Program-made: the position numbers and the translations under genes
DNA from: Amorphochlora amoebiformis
Taxonomy: Eukaryota; Cercozoa; Chlorarachniophyceae
Length of the DNA stretch: 64,000 nucleotides
NCBI GenBank assembly: GCA_054601695.1
Contig: BAAHQB010000100.1
Coordinates: 372,001 to 436,000 of the forward strand
Direction: 5' to 3'
Notes under the pieces: model-generated
Told to the model about the DNA's origin: nothing
What the model saw: the letters and a program-made list of their open reading frames with translations, nothing else
Databases searched by the model: none
Part shown: in pieces, positions 1 through 31,077 of the stretch
Layout of the letters: each line of letters begins with the position of its first letter
How positions within the stretch are numbered: the first letter of the stretch is position 1

Positions 1-11409
<11,409 letters not shown>

Positions 11410-11702
11410 TTATTTAGATTGAATAGTCTCTATACTACGGTCAATAGTCCTACACGTACATTCGTATTCGTTAGTAATTTTAAGCTGTCATTTCGTAATT
11501 TTGAGTTGTTATAAATAACTAGATAGTTCATAATTTCAGTATCAGATTATCTTCCTTGTTATATTATCTTCTAGTATTTACTAGTAGATTTAGACATACG
11601 TACTAGTTTTTTTTAAATCTGTATATGTGATAGTTTTGAATTTCAACATAATTGCGCAATCTAGGCAATATAACCAAAGTAGGCCCTGAAAATATAACTA
11701 AT
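11410..11702. other. Convergent intergenic region, CTAG-rich
   Basis: This 293-bp gap lies between the TAG of the plus-strand surface protein and the stop of the minus-strand membrane protein. It has almost no (AT)n. It carries repeated CTAG/ACTAG palindromes (near 11404, 11518, 11571, 11580, 11602 and 11662). No coding frame fits. Both genes' 3' untranslated regions and 3'-end signals must lie here. Confidence 0.6.
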
Positions 11703-12282
11703 CTAGTGGACAGGTCTAGAAGGTCTATCAATCGTTGCTTGGCTGAAAAGTTTAGTTTCCATAGCCACCAGCTGGGATCTGCTATTGGTGCCCGGCGCGG
11801 TTGTAGGGGTAGATCGAGACACGGTCGGCGCAGGCGTTGTCGGACGTGATCTGAGTACAAAAATATATATGAAACCCTACATCATAGGCAAACTTGTATT
11901 GTGAATATATGTAATATATATATAATTATATATGATATATCATGATATATTTAATTCGCAACTATACATTAATATATATATATGTAATATATATGTTGTA
12001 TATATAAATATATGTAATACATATACATACAGATATTATATGTACTTAATATGATTATGTATGTATTTCTATATTTATACTGAATACACACAATCACTTC
12101 CTCATAGAACACATATGTACCCGTAGCCCGCTGATTGCAACCGAAATGGACCCAGGGAAGCAAATTCCCGACGAGATTGTAATCTTGAGTTAGCTTGTGA
12201 TCCTGGACGCGACCCGAGGTGTGATTTTTGACGTGAGTTAAACTTCTGAATAAGGATTAAGAGGTGTATTTATAACCATGCA

Positions 12283-12368
<86 letters not shown>

Positions 12369-12887
12369 ACATCCGTAACATGTACGTTATGTAAGATAAT
12401 ATATCTTTATACGTATATACACCCATATATATAAAAACAATATATATATATATATATATATACATGTATATTTAATTCATACACATATAAGCATATGTAT
12501 GTATTTGTATAAATACGTATTGAACATACATCCATCCATTATACATAATATATTGAGTACCCAGCCTATAGCTTTAACATAGATGTGTACATACATATTA
12601 TAATACGTATAGTGCAATGTTCAATACCATAGCCATTGCGCTGTGTCTGGAAACCTGATGGTTGGATACATGTATTTGTTAATATATCTATATTTATCCC
12701 TGGAGAGACAGAATTAGGGAGAATATCTCTACATCATGCGTATTTATTCTGTTAAAAAAACATATTGTATTACATATGATACATAATCTATAATGTATAA
12801 TATGTAAGCTTTTCTTTCTTCTATGCACATGTGCATTTGCGTACAATATATATACACATATTTACACACATATATACATGTATATAC

Positions 12888-12921
<34 letters not shown>

Positions 12922-12950
12922 TATGTGTATATATGATATATATATTGACC

Positions 12951-12984
<34 letters not shown>

Positions 12985-13572
12985 GTATATATATGTTATA
13001 TATTGACCTTTCTTTCTGATCCACCAGTCCCATTCTTTTTATTGGGGTTTACACACAAAAACAACTCGTAGAACATCTATATTATATTGCGTTCTTCAAT
13101 AACAAATTACAATATAAAAATGTGTATATGCATATATATATTAACACATTTAGAAAGAAATATATGGATGAATTATATATATGCGTTCCTATATATAAAT
13201 GCGTGTATATGCAAATATATACATGTATATATATATATATATTTACGTATGAATATATACAATATACCTTTTTATAATAGTTGGTAGGCCAGCTTAGTGC
13301 TACTAGAATAATATTTAGAAACTGGTCGACGACTAGTACCTGAAAAAAATTATACAAATATATATATATAATATATATATGTATGTGTATTATATATATT
13401 TATATGTGTGTATACATCCACAATGTATATTTGTGTGGAGTATGGCTTACAGATACATACACCAACACGCACATGCATTAATATATATATATATATCTAT
13501 ATATATATATAACTATATATATGTATATTACTAAATACACACACACACACATGCATATGTATACACATATAC

Positions 13573-13610
<38 letters not shown>

Positions 13611-13718
13611 CATATTAGATGTATAAACATGATTATAATTCATACATAAATGTTTGTGTACATATACATACATTAATACGTTGGATATACAATGTACTTA
13701 TATTATACGTACACACAC

Positions 13719-13759
<41 letters not shown>

Positions 13760-14680
13760 GTATATTTATACATTTGGTATTACAGATACAAATATATACG
13801 CATATATATATATATATATATATATATTACATATATATAAATATATAATTATATATATACATATATATATTATATATATATACATATACATATACATATA
13901 CATATTCATTCAGTCGTAACAAACTACCTCAATAAATATTGTAACGGGCGCAAAGTACCATTGCCTTTCCGTGCCCCTTAAAAATATCATTACAATTAAT
14001 AAGATGGATCTCACAGCTAAAACCTGATTGCTGTCGGCTTAGCATTATCTTTGAATAGGTTGCACAAGTTTGAAGGTCAATGCTTAGGGCTCGCTAACCC
14101 TAACCCTAACCCTAACCCTAACCCTTACTACCCTAACCCTTACTCTAACCCTAGCCTTACTTCTAACCGGGCAGGGTTAGGGTTAGGGTTAGGGTTAGCG
14201 TTAGGGTTAGGGTGAGGGTTAGAGTGAGGGGTAGGAAAGGGTTTTTCAAATTGCGAGTATAAATAGCAAGATAGTGTACCGTTAGGGTTATATTAAGGGT
14301 TGGGTAAGGTCTGATTAGGATAGAAGCTACTTGAGCGCGCACGAATAACACCAAATTGGAAGTGTTAATAGTGTTATCGCCGGGGTAAGGTAAGGGTTAG
14401 GATCAGATTATTCAGCATATCTTAGTCCGAGGACCATTCATTCGGTAGGGGTAGGGTTAGGGTCAGGATTCCATTTAAGTGGATGGTTTTCTGGCAATTT
14501 GGAGATATGAGTAACATGTTGAAAAATGTTTAAAAAAAAAATCCTAGAACAAGTTCCAGATTTTCGGGCAAAATACGAAAGATATTAGGTGTAGAGAGTA
14601 CAGAGAGGCTGTGATAAGGTATATAAAGCTGTGGATATAGGGTATACATGTACATTATAAATTTGCAAATTTGTATGTAA

Positions 14681-14726
<46 letters not shown>

Positions 14727-14894
14727 ATGTAATATACAATACCAAGGCCAAACAAAGAAACAAAATAGCGGGAAACAGTATGTCAGTTTTGGGTGTGAGT
14801 GAAAGGAGTTGGAGGTAAGTAATATCCTATCACCTCAGTGAATATACATTATATATATAATATATATAATATACACGCATATGGGCATATGTAA

Positions 14895-14925
<31 letters not shown>

Positions 14926-15212
14926 AGAATATAATATACCTTGAATGTGCATATTTGTTATTCTATATATATATAAATATATTATATATTGCAAAATGCA
15001 TAAATATCCCAATGTACAAAATGTGAATGGATATTTTTATGTCAATATATACATATACATATATATATATATATATATATAGAGAGTTATATATATATAT
15101 ACATATTACATATTATATATACATGCATAGATATCATTTTATGCCACCCCCAAGCCCCCCACCCACACATACTCACACCATATAATTATATACATATTTT
15201 ACATGTATATAT

Positions 15213-15249
<37 letters not shown>

Positions 15250-15316
15250 GCTTATGAATTACATCGTTTTGTAAATACACACACAGACACACACATACAC
15301 ACATACATATATATAT

Positions 15317-15364
<48 letters not shown>

Positions 15365-15611
15365 ATATTATATCATACAAGAAGATTGTGGAACAAATTG
15401 TTAAGCCCCCAAACGTTATATTTCGCCAGGCAGCTTCTCGCACCTCTCTGGATAGAAACATAACGGTAAAGATGTTTGTGTGTATGGGCACAAATACTCA
15501 TCCATGTACATTCACGTGGGTGTCGTTAAGTTTGTTCTCTAATGATTATAAGTATCCCCATATATACACACATGTATTAATATGTATGTATATTTCGTAT
15601 ATAATTATACA

Positions 15612-15694
<83 letters not shown>

Positions 15695-15739
15695 GCACAT
15701 GCATATCGTACATACATTAAGATATAATACATATATACA

Positions 15740-15777
<38 letters not shown>

Positions 15778-16249
15778 ATATACATATATATAAGCTCCTC
15801 TCAGATATGCATATCCACTCCATCCAAAATAGCAGATACATGTTATACATCGGAAGATATAACCCATGTGACATAAAAACCCGCCAACAATACCTGGAGG
15901 CGCCATCAGAAAGCGTAGGTCCAGCAAGCGCGAGAAGGCACATACAGCTAAAAGTTGTTTGAATTATTACAATTCTAGCTCTTTTGGTGAGAATTATGAG
16001 TGGAGCAACCTTATTAGTACGTCGAATACGAGCAGAACCACGGGGGCTCCTAGGGTGAACTCCCTGCATTTGAATAGGTTGTGTGTATGAGCATATTTGG
16101 TGTGAATTAATTTCTACATATTTGAGTAGGTTATGATTGTGAGTATATCTTTGGTTTAGATTTTATTGCACACACATATAATTTGAACTTACAGATTTAC
16201 TTGGATATTATATATATCTATAGTTACACATAAATATATATACATCATT

Positions 16250-16290
<41 letters not shown>

Positions 16291-16471
16291 TTGTAGATAT
16301 ATTAATCGTATATACATATATACTGCTCAAAAATAACATAGATAAAAACTTCTTTTTTGGTTTACTCACGTAATGCACGTCTCCTCTCCCTCAACCACAA
16401 TTATGTCCCTGACATATGAGTACACATATGCATTCATATGCAGAGTATGTGTATTATTCAATGTATATATA

Positions 16472-16516
<45 letters not shown>

Positions 16517-16551
16517 TTTTTACCATGTATATTTACACATTTATATGCATA

Positions 16552-16588
<37 letters not shown>

Positions 16589-16774
16589 GTGTGTGTGTGT
16601 GTAAATATAGATATACATATCCACATATGTAACATATTTTATGTTTTTGTATTATATCAATATAAGATGTAATGTAACGTGTTACTACTAGGCGAGGATT
16701 GTGATTACGGTTTCCAGTTGAGTAGAGAGATATAGATAGTGTCAAAAGACTGACATGAGAGGTTGTGTTATACG

Positions 16775-16822
<48 letters not shown>

Positions 16823-17741
16823 GAGAGAAGGTAACTAATCGGTCGGGAAAAAAAAAGGAGGAAAAACCACATAGAGATGGAGAGAGAGAGAGAGAAAGAG
16901 GCGGAAAGGCAAATGGAGTTCAGAGTACTTACGTGGACCAGTAGATGACTGAAAACACCAGATATATTACTAGTGGAGCGTAAATGATGTTGGTAATCCA
17001 CCCTATATATATTATTTATTCAAACATATTCATACATTCGTGTATCATAGGGCAGCTAGAAGGTGCAATGAATCGGAGACCGTCTAATAGGGACATATGA
17101 GGAAGAAGGGTAAGTATATTTACAGAGAGCAGAGAAAGAGAGAACAGAAGAAAGGGAAGAGCCTTTACATGTCGCCGTAGCTAACTGTTTGAATTGACTC
17201 ATAGGATCGTAACTGAGAAACAAAATTTATTTACGAAACATGAAAGTGAGTGATAGAGTTAGAGTTCAGAGGTACTTACATACAGGACTTCGCGAGTAAG
17301 AGACGGTACATGAGAAGCTTTCTGGAAGAACATATTTGTCACATTATGGACGGGATAAATGTATATGTTGTATATACATAGTTATAGATATCAGGAATGT
17401 TTTTATATACATACATACGTACGTATACAAATTTGATACGTGTATTACGACATACACACATATATATATATATATATATTATATATAAACATATATATAT
17501 ATATATATATATGCATATAATATATATATGTATATTTATATATGTACATATATATATATATATATATATAAATATACATACATATATACTATATATGTAT
17601 ATATATATGTATATAATGCGTGTTCATATTTGTATCATATATACATATACATACACACACATATATAATAAATATACATACATATATATATATATATATA
17701 TACATACATATATATTATATTTTGATATTTCATATAAACAT

Positions 17742-17783
<42 letters not shown>

Positions 17784-17796
17784 TATAATATTATAT

Positions 17797-17840
<44 letters not shown>

Positions 17841-17841
17841 G

Positions 17842-17925
<84 letters not shown>

Positions 17926-18019
17926 ATACCTATTTACATATATATATATATATATATATATGTATATTTGTGCGTATACATATAAGATATTTTGTAATTA
18001 CATACACAACACACACACA

Positions 18020-18078
<59 letters not shown>

Positions 18079-18269
18079 CTTATACCCAATCATGTAAGCC
18101 GCCGGTGCAACCCCCCACGTACGATTACACGCAGATACTGACCTGTAGGAAATATAGGAAGTAATTCGAGAGTCTTGAAGCTGGAGTTACCCACTTATTA
18201 ATTTCGGGCTTTTGCGTCCAATAAATCGGCAGAACAACAATGGTGACGAGGAGCATAATCCAGAAATAT
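11703..18269 (-). CDS. Polytopic membrane protein, seven-helix receptor-like (5' end not found)
   Basis: Sixteen minus-strand exons join in phase, in transcript order: 18195-18269, 18086-18142, 17284-17321, 17036-17083, 16933-17002, 16709-16749, 16370-16389, 15894-16063, 15379-15447, 14743-14826, 14551-14608, 13268-13339, 13008-13076, 12628-12654, 12121-12245, 11703-11850 (TAG). Hydrophobic stretches: [15 protein letters not shown]; a weak one near [98 protein letters not shown]. Basic residues follow the last helix, then a tail of about 120 residues rich in Ser, Arg, Thr and Pro, as in many receptor tails. Seven helices and a phosphorylatable tail suggest a G-protein-coupled receptor. I see no DRY or NPxxY signature, so a transporter remains possible. 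The donor of 14551-14608 (GTTCTA) and the 20-bp exon are the weakest joins. The first coding exon is not identified. Confidence 0.55.
14097..14222. repeat. Interstitial telomere-like repeat, inverted (CCCTAA)n then (TTAGGG)n
   Basis: A run of CCCTAA units (about 14097-14158) is followed after a short GC spacer by TTAGGG units (14173-14222), with degenerate copies out to about 14460. It lies in the intron 13340-14550 of the minus-strand membrane protein. The order C-rich then G-rich is the opposite of what an end-to-end telomere fusion gives. Confidence 0.9.
16488..16516 (+). repeat. (AAT)n microsatellite
   Basis: About nine AAT/ATA triplets lie in the intron 16390-16708 of the seven-helix gene. 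A second trinucleotide tract, (ATT)n, is at 20710-20746. Confidence 0.9.
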
Positions 18270-18289
18270 CTGCAGATGTATAATGTATT

Positions 18290-18334
<45 letters not shown>

Positions 18335-18381
18335 ATGGTATCTTCTACAAATGTGTATATGTACATACGTATATTATATAC

Positions 18382-18471
<90 letters not shown>

Positions 18472-19930
18472 TTGTTTACATGTATATATTACAAGCTATA
18501 CGCTCAAATATATAAGAAGATTTTTATGTGAGCTAGTTAAACATACTAGAACCTGACGTGGATGCAGTGAGAAACCTTCAAACCTTATACTACCCCGACA
18601 ACATACAGCCTTCGTATGCTTTCAATAATGTAGCAAGTAGCGCTATCCCTAGAGAACCCTAGCCTAGCCGGACCTTCGAAACATTTTCGAACCCGCCCTC
18701 TAAACCGACGTTATATTGAACATATTCGGAAGTGTTCATTACATGAGAACATCTCGGATGTAGCGATTGAGCGTTGAAACTCCAAGTCTTCGCGTCATGG
18801 TACGAAATCGCGCTCGTTGTAGACGCGTGCTACGCCAGAGATTTGAATACGTATGCGAGAGCGTGAACATCACCTGGAGCACAGATTAAATATTATGTCC
18901 ACAATGATATCGATCATGTGTTAACGTAGATTAAGAGCTCCGGAAAGCATTAATGGGCCGATGCGGCTACCAGTAGTGCTGTAGCAACACTGTAGAACGC
19001 GTATAGAAAGGAAGACCATGCTTGGGATGTGAGTTCTGGGGTATTCACGGAGTCACATTATCACCACAACAACAATATCTTTCCTAAGAACTAGTTGGAA
19101 ATTAAACCAAGGGGTTACTGTACACTCAAGTTTCATAGGCTGGGGTCGCACCATGGTACAACAAGTATTCCTCGCTGGCCGTTGCATTCATTACTTCGCC
19201 GCTTCCGACGGTAATCCGACCGTTCCCTCCCGCTTAATCTGAACTAGCGTTACCCGTGGGCAAGTCACTTTGGATGCAATCTGGTAATACCCAAAGCTAC
19301 CCGGCAGTACCGGGGTCCATTCAGATGTTTCATTTGGATTGAGGTAATATCGCCTGGAATACGCGTTCCAGATGATGCCTCATGATCACTCATCACCACC
19401 CAATACAAGAACGATAAGCGACACCACCCTACGTCGGGCTGTGTCACGCTAAGTTCTCCCCGATGTCGTCCTTTGTATGATACTTTCTAACCCCTCCCCC
19501 CTCCTTTTTGCTCTCACACTCATAACTTTAATATCACAAATACCCTTCTAAGGACTTTTGTCTCCAATGTACGAAGTCGACGGGCGTCCGAGAGTGTTGT
19601 TATATATATACTTCGGCAAAGGAGGTGAGATTTAAAATATAATTCATTTCGTGGCGGGAAGAGCTTTTCTGCTGGCAATTCGCGGCGGGAAGGGCTCTCT
19701 TGGTCGCTGAGGGATAGTAATGCACTCTAAGGGCGATGGGAGAGTATTGATCAAAGGGGAGGATAGAAAAACTGTGGGAAGATCTTTTATCTCATAAAAG
19801 CTATGTACATTTGCAAAACAGGTACAGGTAATCGACTGGCGCGTCGGTCTTCTTCGTAACTTATGCTTTATAATCTTGGTACCTCCCTCACTGCTCACGT
19901 CTTCCATCATGCAGCGGAAAAAACATACTC
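18270..19930. other. Divergent region between the seven-helix gene (-) and the next plus-strand exons
   Basis: After an (AT)n block (18295-18470), about 1.4 kb of balanced-composition DNA (18530-19930) lacks microsatellite. It should hold the missing first exons and promoter of the minus-strand gene and the promoter of the plus-strand exons. A minus-strand ATG at 19908-19910 opens MMEDVSSEGG before a possible GT donor, but I could not link it in phase. A CCCGG-containing stretch (19300-19325) resembles part of the dispersed repeat seen near 38.3, 56.0 and 59.9 kb. Nothing else is recognisable. Confidence 0.4.
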
Positions 19931-24135
<4,205 letters not shown>

Positions 24136-24277
24136 GTATATCTCCTTTTTAAGTATGTACAGCTTCTGGTGTAGAGTCTCTCATCTCGCGTTGCGTTAAC
24201 AGTATATATATATATATATATGTATATGTATATGTATATATGTATATGTATAATATATTTATATATATATATATATA

Positions 24278-24397
<120 letters not shown>

Positions 24398-24456
24398 CAT
24401 TGATATATATTATATATATATGTATATATATGTGTGTGTATATACATTTATATATT

Positions 24457-24488
<32 letters not shown>

Positions 24489-24623
24489 GATACGATATAT
24501 ATATATATATGTGATTTTCTCACGCAATTTTCCATATACATGTATTGGGCTTATGGAAAATCGGACTCCAGCTTCTCTCAAAGGTCAATTACATGCCGTT
24601 TATGTCTAATTTTTATATAAACG

Positions 24624-24656
<33 letters not shown>

Positions 24657-24771
24657 ATATAAATATATGTATATACATATATACATATATTTGTATGTAT
24701 ACACACATTTCCATTTACAACAGCCTTGTACCTTTTTTTTAAAACAACTTGTTTTAATATCAATATCTCAG

Positions 24772-25068
24772 CTTCAACAACTACTTCAATATCTCTTGGC
24801 TCCTCGAACAAGCCGGCGTAGAGGTGCGATAGAAAGCGATCAACGAAGAAAAACAAAGTTAAATGAGGGAGAAGTGGAATAAATGAGAGAGAGAGAGAAA
24901 AAGAACTCCCTTCCATTCTCTGGCCCTAGGACTCTCTTCTCTGCCTCTTTTCTTTCTTTGTCTCTTTATCCCCTTTTTTTTCCTCTCTTTTTACATCTTC
25001 CTCTCGCGCTTTCTTCCTCTCTCTCTTTCTTCCTTTCTCTATATGCTGTCCTCTTCCACATAGGTCTT

Positions 25069-25112
<44 letters not shown>

Positions 25113-25183
25113 GGAGACGAAGCATGGAGGGATAGAGAGAACAGAAGATATTTCACCCTTTTGCTATGTAACAGAATATATCT

Positions 25184-25239
<56 letters not shown>

Positions 25240-25369
25240 ATATATATATATACGTATTATATATTTATAGATCTCGTATGTGATTCATGTGTATCTATGT
25301 TTAAGATATACATATATATATATATATATTTATACACACATATATACATATATATATATATATACACAC

Positions 25370-25407
<38 letters not shown>

Positions 25408-25529
25408 ATATATTACACATACACACACATACACATATATACATATATATATATATATATGTATATGTATATATATATGTATATGTATATATATATATTT
25501 ATGTGTGTGTATATATTTGAACATATCTT

Positions 25530-25572
<43 letters not shown>

Positions 25573-26032
25573 CTCATGTATATGTATTCCCCAGCTCGAC
25601 CAGATAAACAATCGCACAACGGAAGCACCGCCTTCCCCTAACGGGTGAGTGAGCGTCAGTGAACGTTAAGATTAGGGCTAGGTTCGGTGCTAAGGCTAGG
25701 GGAACTAGTCTATAGTGCGGTTCGGGTCAGACGAAGGTTAGGGCCAAGCGAGGGTTAGGGCCAAGCGAGGGTTAGGGCCAAGCGAGGGTTAGGGTCAAGC
25801 GAGGGTTAGGGCCAAGCGAGAGTTAGGCCAAGCGAGGGTTAGGGTTATGGTTAGGGTTAGGTTCGAATAGGGTTTGTTTAGAGCTAGGATTAGGTTTCTG
25901 GTGTACATATTTATGTGTATATTGTTATGATACATGTATGAATATGAATAATACATGCTTATATATATATATATAATATATAATATATATATATATATAT
26001 ACATATAATGTTATATATAATATATGTATATG

Positions 26033-26100
<68 letters not shown>

Positions 26101-26348
26101 ATATTTATAAATATATATATGCTTGTATATACATACGTATATATATATATATATATATATATAGATATATGCTTATATATATATCTATATATATGTGTGT
26201 ATTTATATATAGATACACACATATATATATTATATATATATATATATATATAAATATATGCTTACATATATTATATATATATACATATATATTTATATTT
26301 ACATATATATATATATATATATACAAATATATATATATATATATATAC

Positions 26349-26391
<43 letters not shown>

Positions 26392-26530
26392 GTTCTAAGT
26401 AACGGCGACCGGAAGCCAGGATGTAGCACATATATATATATATATATATATAAATATATATATACATATGTATACGTGTATGCATATCTATAAATATCGG
26501 TAAAGATATAATATACATACACACACCTAC

Positions 26531-26564
<34 letters not shown>

Positions 26565-26587
26565 TATATATATATAATATATATATA

Positions 26588-26634
<47 letters not shown>

Positions 26635-26713
26635 ATATATGTATGTATGCACGCATATATTAATACACATAATACATATATGCATATTACGTGTTTAATG
26701 TAATATATTATGT

Positions 26714-26749
<36 letters not shown>

Positions 26750-27129
26750 TTATATATATATATACATATATAATATACATTATATATATATATATTGATC
26801 TACATACATACATCTAACGTACAATCTCTCCAGGATTACAGACCAAAGCTACAGCACGGCTGTTACATATCGAAGAACGGGGCTTACCCTTCTTCTCATC
26901 ATCAACATTAAAGATGCAGAGAGCCGCATCATGTACTGAGTATAATTCTGCTACTGGCTATTTGTCCTAGCCATTTGTCACATTGAAAGCTGGGATTCTT
27001 ATTCTGCTTGACTAATTTTGGGATTGATATGTCTGTGTGGTTGATATAATTGGTGCTATGGATGGTTGGGGGAATTTATCGGGCGTAGATCATGGGTAAG
27101 AAGTTGTTGGTATTATAAATGTATGTATA

Positions 27130-27181
<52 letters not shown>

Positions 27182-27320
27182 GGTTCTATATACGTATTTT
27201 TATAATATAGAAGAATATATACATGTATATATATATATTGTATATATCGTATATATATATATATATATGTAAATATATATAAACTGTATACATAAATACA
27301 AATATACAACACTCACGTAT

Positions 27321-27394
<74 letters not shown>

Positions 27395-27763
27395 TATATA
27401 TATGTAATGTATATATATATATATATGTATATATATAATGTGTATACATATGTATGTATATATATATATATATATACATATATATGTGTATATATATATA
27501 TATACATATATATATATAAACATATTGATATATATATATATATATACATACACTTATACATAATCTGTTACTCCTCTGCAGCCACAAAATTATAATGTAA
27601 AGCGATTTGACCGGCTTTTCGAGTTCGAGGTGAGCATGAAATTTTATATTCATGTATATATATATTAAATATCAATATATATATATATATATATTCATGA
27701 ATATGTATAAATATATTCTCAAATGTACGTATGCATCCATCCATATATTTATATTTGTACGTT

Positions 27764-27803
<40 letters not shown>

Positions 27804-27831
27804 TATGTATATGTTTTGTGTGTGTGAGTAC

Positions 27832-27880
<49 letters not shown>

Positions 27881-27911
27881 ATATGTGTGTGTGTATGTAT
27901 GTATGTATACC

Positions 27912-27948
<37 letters not shown>

Positions 27949-28452
27949 TCTTGTATATATGTATCCATGTACATCCATGTATAATTTACATGTAAACAGC
28001 ATATCCGGATATATTCTTATCATATATTTGTTGTTCATATAATATATATATATATATATATATCTATCTATTTATATATATATTTATATATATATATATA
28101 TATATGTTAATAAATATAAATATAAACAATAATTCACAAAAACCAAGACGCGAAATAAAGCGTTTCTACTGTGATTGACCAGTACCAAATTCACGCTTTT
28201 GATGACTACGAAACCAATTTCGAAGAGCATATACCCATTGGTGGGGAGAACGGTAAGAATGGATATATATATATATATTTATATTATATAGTTTATATAT
28301 ATATATATATATTATATAGTTTAGATACACCCAAATTTTATACATTATATTTGTATGAATTTAAGTATTGCATGATGAATGATTTTTTTCATATATATTA
28401 CATATATATATATATATATTATATATATATACATATATATATATATGTGTGT

Positions 28453-28512
<60 letters not shown>

Positions 28513-28762
28513 TATTTATATATGTATACATACATACATAAATATATATATATATATATGTATAATATATATATATATATATATATAATATACATATAAA
28601 TATACAATCACAATAACAATAATTAACATTTGTACATGTAGTACTTATATAGGTGTACTTTATACATGCATATGTATATATGCATATATGCATATACAGA
28701 CCCATATATATATATATATATATACATATGGATATATACATATATATATATAAGTTTATATG

Positions 28763-28857
<95 letters not shown>

Positions 28858-28909
28858 CATATATTTATAAATATGTATATATATATACATATATACACAT
28901 ATATAATAT

Positions 28910-28941
<32 letters not shown>

Positions 28942-29027
28942 AGTATATATAAATTTATGCACATATAATATGAATATATGTATATATACACCTTAATATA
29001 TATATATATATATATTTAACAATATAT

Positions 29028-29075
<48 letters not shown>

Positions 29076-29086
29076 TATACTACAGC

Positions 29087-29133
<47 letters not shown>

Positions 29134-29481
29134 GAATATGCACATTATTATACAAACTTAAATACACTTATACGTGTATATATTTGAACAACCTACTAGG
29201 TACCTACTATCGGCTCGAGATACGCAAAAATGGAATTCGTATTGTCGTACTGGGCACAGGCAGAATAGGAGTGTTTTCGTAATATCTAAGCATCTAACAT
29301 TGTTCATGTGTAAATAAGCTAAAAAGTCCTAATTAGAGTAATCCTCAGGTTCCAAAACACACTGGTCCACATTGTGTCTTCCCTTGCCTTGTTTTCACTG
29401 GTTAGCAATTTATTATGAAATACATATATGTGTATATATACATACATTTATAAATATATATATATATATATATATATGTAC

Positions 29482-29527
<46 letters not shown>

Positions 29528-29642
29528 TCATGTATATATATATATAAGTTATATATATATAATATATATGTATATACACATGTACGTACATATATATATA
29601 TATATACATATATATTTATACACATTTATATATATATGTATA

Positions 29643-29711
<69 letters not shown>

Positions 29712-30113
29712 ACATATACATGTGTATGTGTACATGTGCATGTATCAATATATATGTGTATGTACACATATATATATATATATATATTTAAATTTTTCCT
29801 ATATCTGTATTAAAGGTGGTGTTTGTCGTCGATCTCGTCATGCTTTATACTCAGTAAGTGTCATGTATATGTTAGTCCTCTATAAAATGATACATAGACA
29901 TTACCTATAATATTCTGGATATGTTATGTAGATATCTAGATATTGCTGCCCTTGAACTAAACTACCTTAAATATTCTGCCTTAAATATTCTAATTATTTT
30001 TGGTATGCAATATATATATATATATATATATTATAATATACTATATAATATACTAGATCTACTGATCAAGATATGTGTATGTACACACACACACACATAC
30101 ATATATATATGTA

Positions 30114-30159
<46 letters not shown>

Positions 30160-30414
30160 TATAAGTACGTGTTATAGATATGATATTATTTATTCGTTGC
30201 ATATACATGGTGGAGCTGCGTGTTATGGAATCTACTAATATGATTATGCCCTATCCCAGCCCTCTGTCCAGCCTGTTCCGCAAGGTATATGTATATGATA
30301 TATATAATATGTATATATGTATATATTTACACAAATATATCTGTATACATACTTGACTGTAATATACATATCATAGACATATAAGTATATGTACATAGGG
30401 CTATTTATTCATAC

Positions 30415-30456
<42 letters not shown>

Positions 30457-30625
30457 TAAATATACATATATATATGTATATATATATATAGATATTATTT
30501 TTTTTATATGTATATATGTATATATATATAAATATATATACATACATAAATATATTTAAATAACTATATATTATATACATATATCCATATTTTTATGTTC
30601 AACACAGGTTGCGTATATAAATATA

Positions 30626-30668
<43 letters not shown>

Positions 30669-31077
30669 TATCTATATATATATATATTTACATGCATACA
30701 AATATTTTTACATATACATATATGTGCATATATGTATATACATGTATATCAGTGGAAGTAGTATAATTACTTGCACGAGTAGGCGAAACGACAGAGAATT
30801 GGGCCTGAGCTTCGTAACCTACTCCACTTCGACAAGGCATATCTCACTCCATCTCTAACCGGAATATTCTCCAAACCCGATTCCGCCCAAATAACCCACC
30901 TGTAGGATTTTCGAACGAAGACAGGAAGGATAATGGTCAATATCGTGAAGGTAAGGGAATTATACCAATTTTTAATATCCTAATACTGGATTTTAATCGT
31001 ATCTGCTTTATGTTGATTTCCGACAGACTTCTATACCCGACGATTATCTTCAGCCTGGGCACTTCTTTCGATTCAAG
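24772..31077 (+). CDS. P2X-like ATP-gated cation channel (core ectodomain, TM2 and start of C-tail)
   Basis: Exons 24772-24823, 25595-25644, 26834-about 26933, 27582-27629, 28183-28252, 29200-29278, 29349-29400, 29816-29853, 30260-30284, 30906-30950, 31027-31077. The diagnostic stretch spans three exons: [20 protein letters not shown], then [20 protein letters not shown], then [15 protein letters not shown]. This matches the P2X block with R..L.K..GIR, a Gly-rich turn, Phe, and then the second membrane helix with its conserved Asp. Upstream pieces fit the same fold: [41 protein letters not shown]2X subunits are trimeric ATP-gated cation channels at the plasma membrane or contractile vacuole. 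The join from 26834 to 27582 is unresolved: the only donor, at 26934, gives the wrong phase, so a small exon is probably missing. No stop codon is found after 31077. The N-terminus is discussed in the preceding entry. Confidence 0.68.
25071..25110 (+). repeat. (GA)n tract beside a polypyrimidine stretch
   Basis: An AG run at 25071-25109 directly follows about 120 bp of C/T-rich sequence (24915-25065), all within the P2X-like intron 24824-25594. The adjoining purine and pyrimidine runs are self-complementary over part of their length. A second GA-rich stretch lies at 16799-16905 within the seven-helix gene. Confidence 0.8.
25661..25880. repeat. Telomere-like block with a 17-bp tandem repeat (AGGGTTAGGGCCAAGCG)
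   Basis: Within the P2X-like intron after 25644, about six copies of a 17-bp unit (25735-25845) combine TTAGGG with CCAAGCG. They are flanked by looser TTAGGG units. A telomere-like seed appears to have been amplified as a new minisatellite. Confidence 0.85.

Noticed and set aside
14097-14222. Chromosome-fusion scar
   Set aside because: A fusion gives TTAGGG then CCCTAA. The order here is the reverse.
18780-19450. Coding exons in the divergent region on either strand
   Set aside because: Several short open frames exist, but none joins a neighbour in phase. Part of the stretch resembles dispersed repeat R1.
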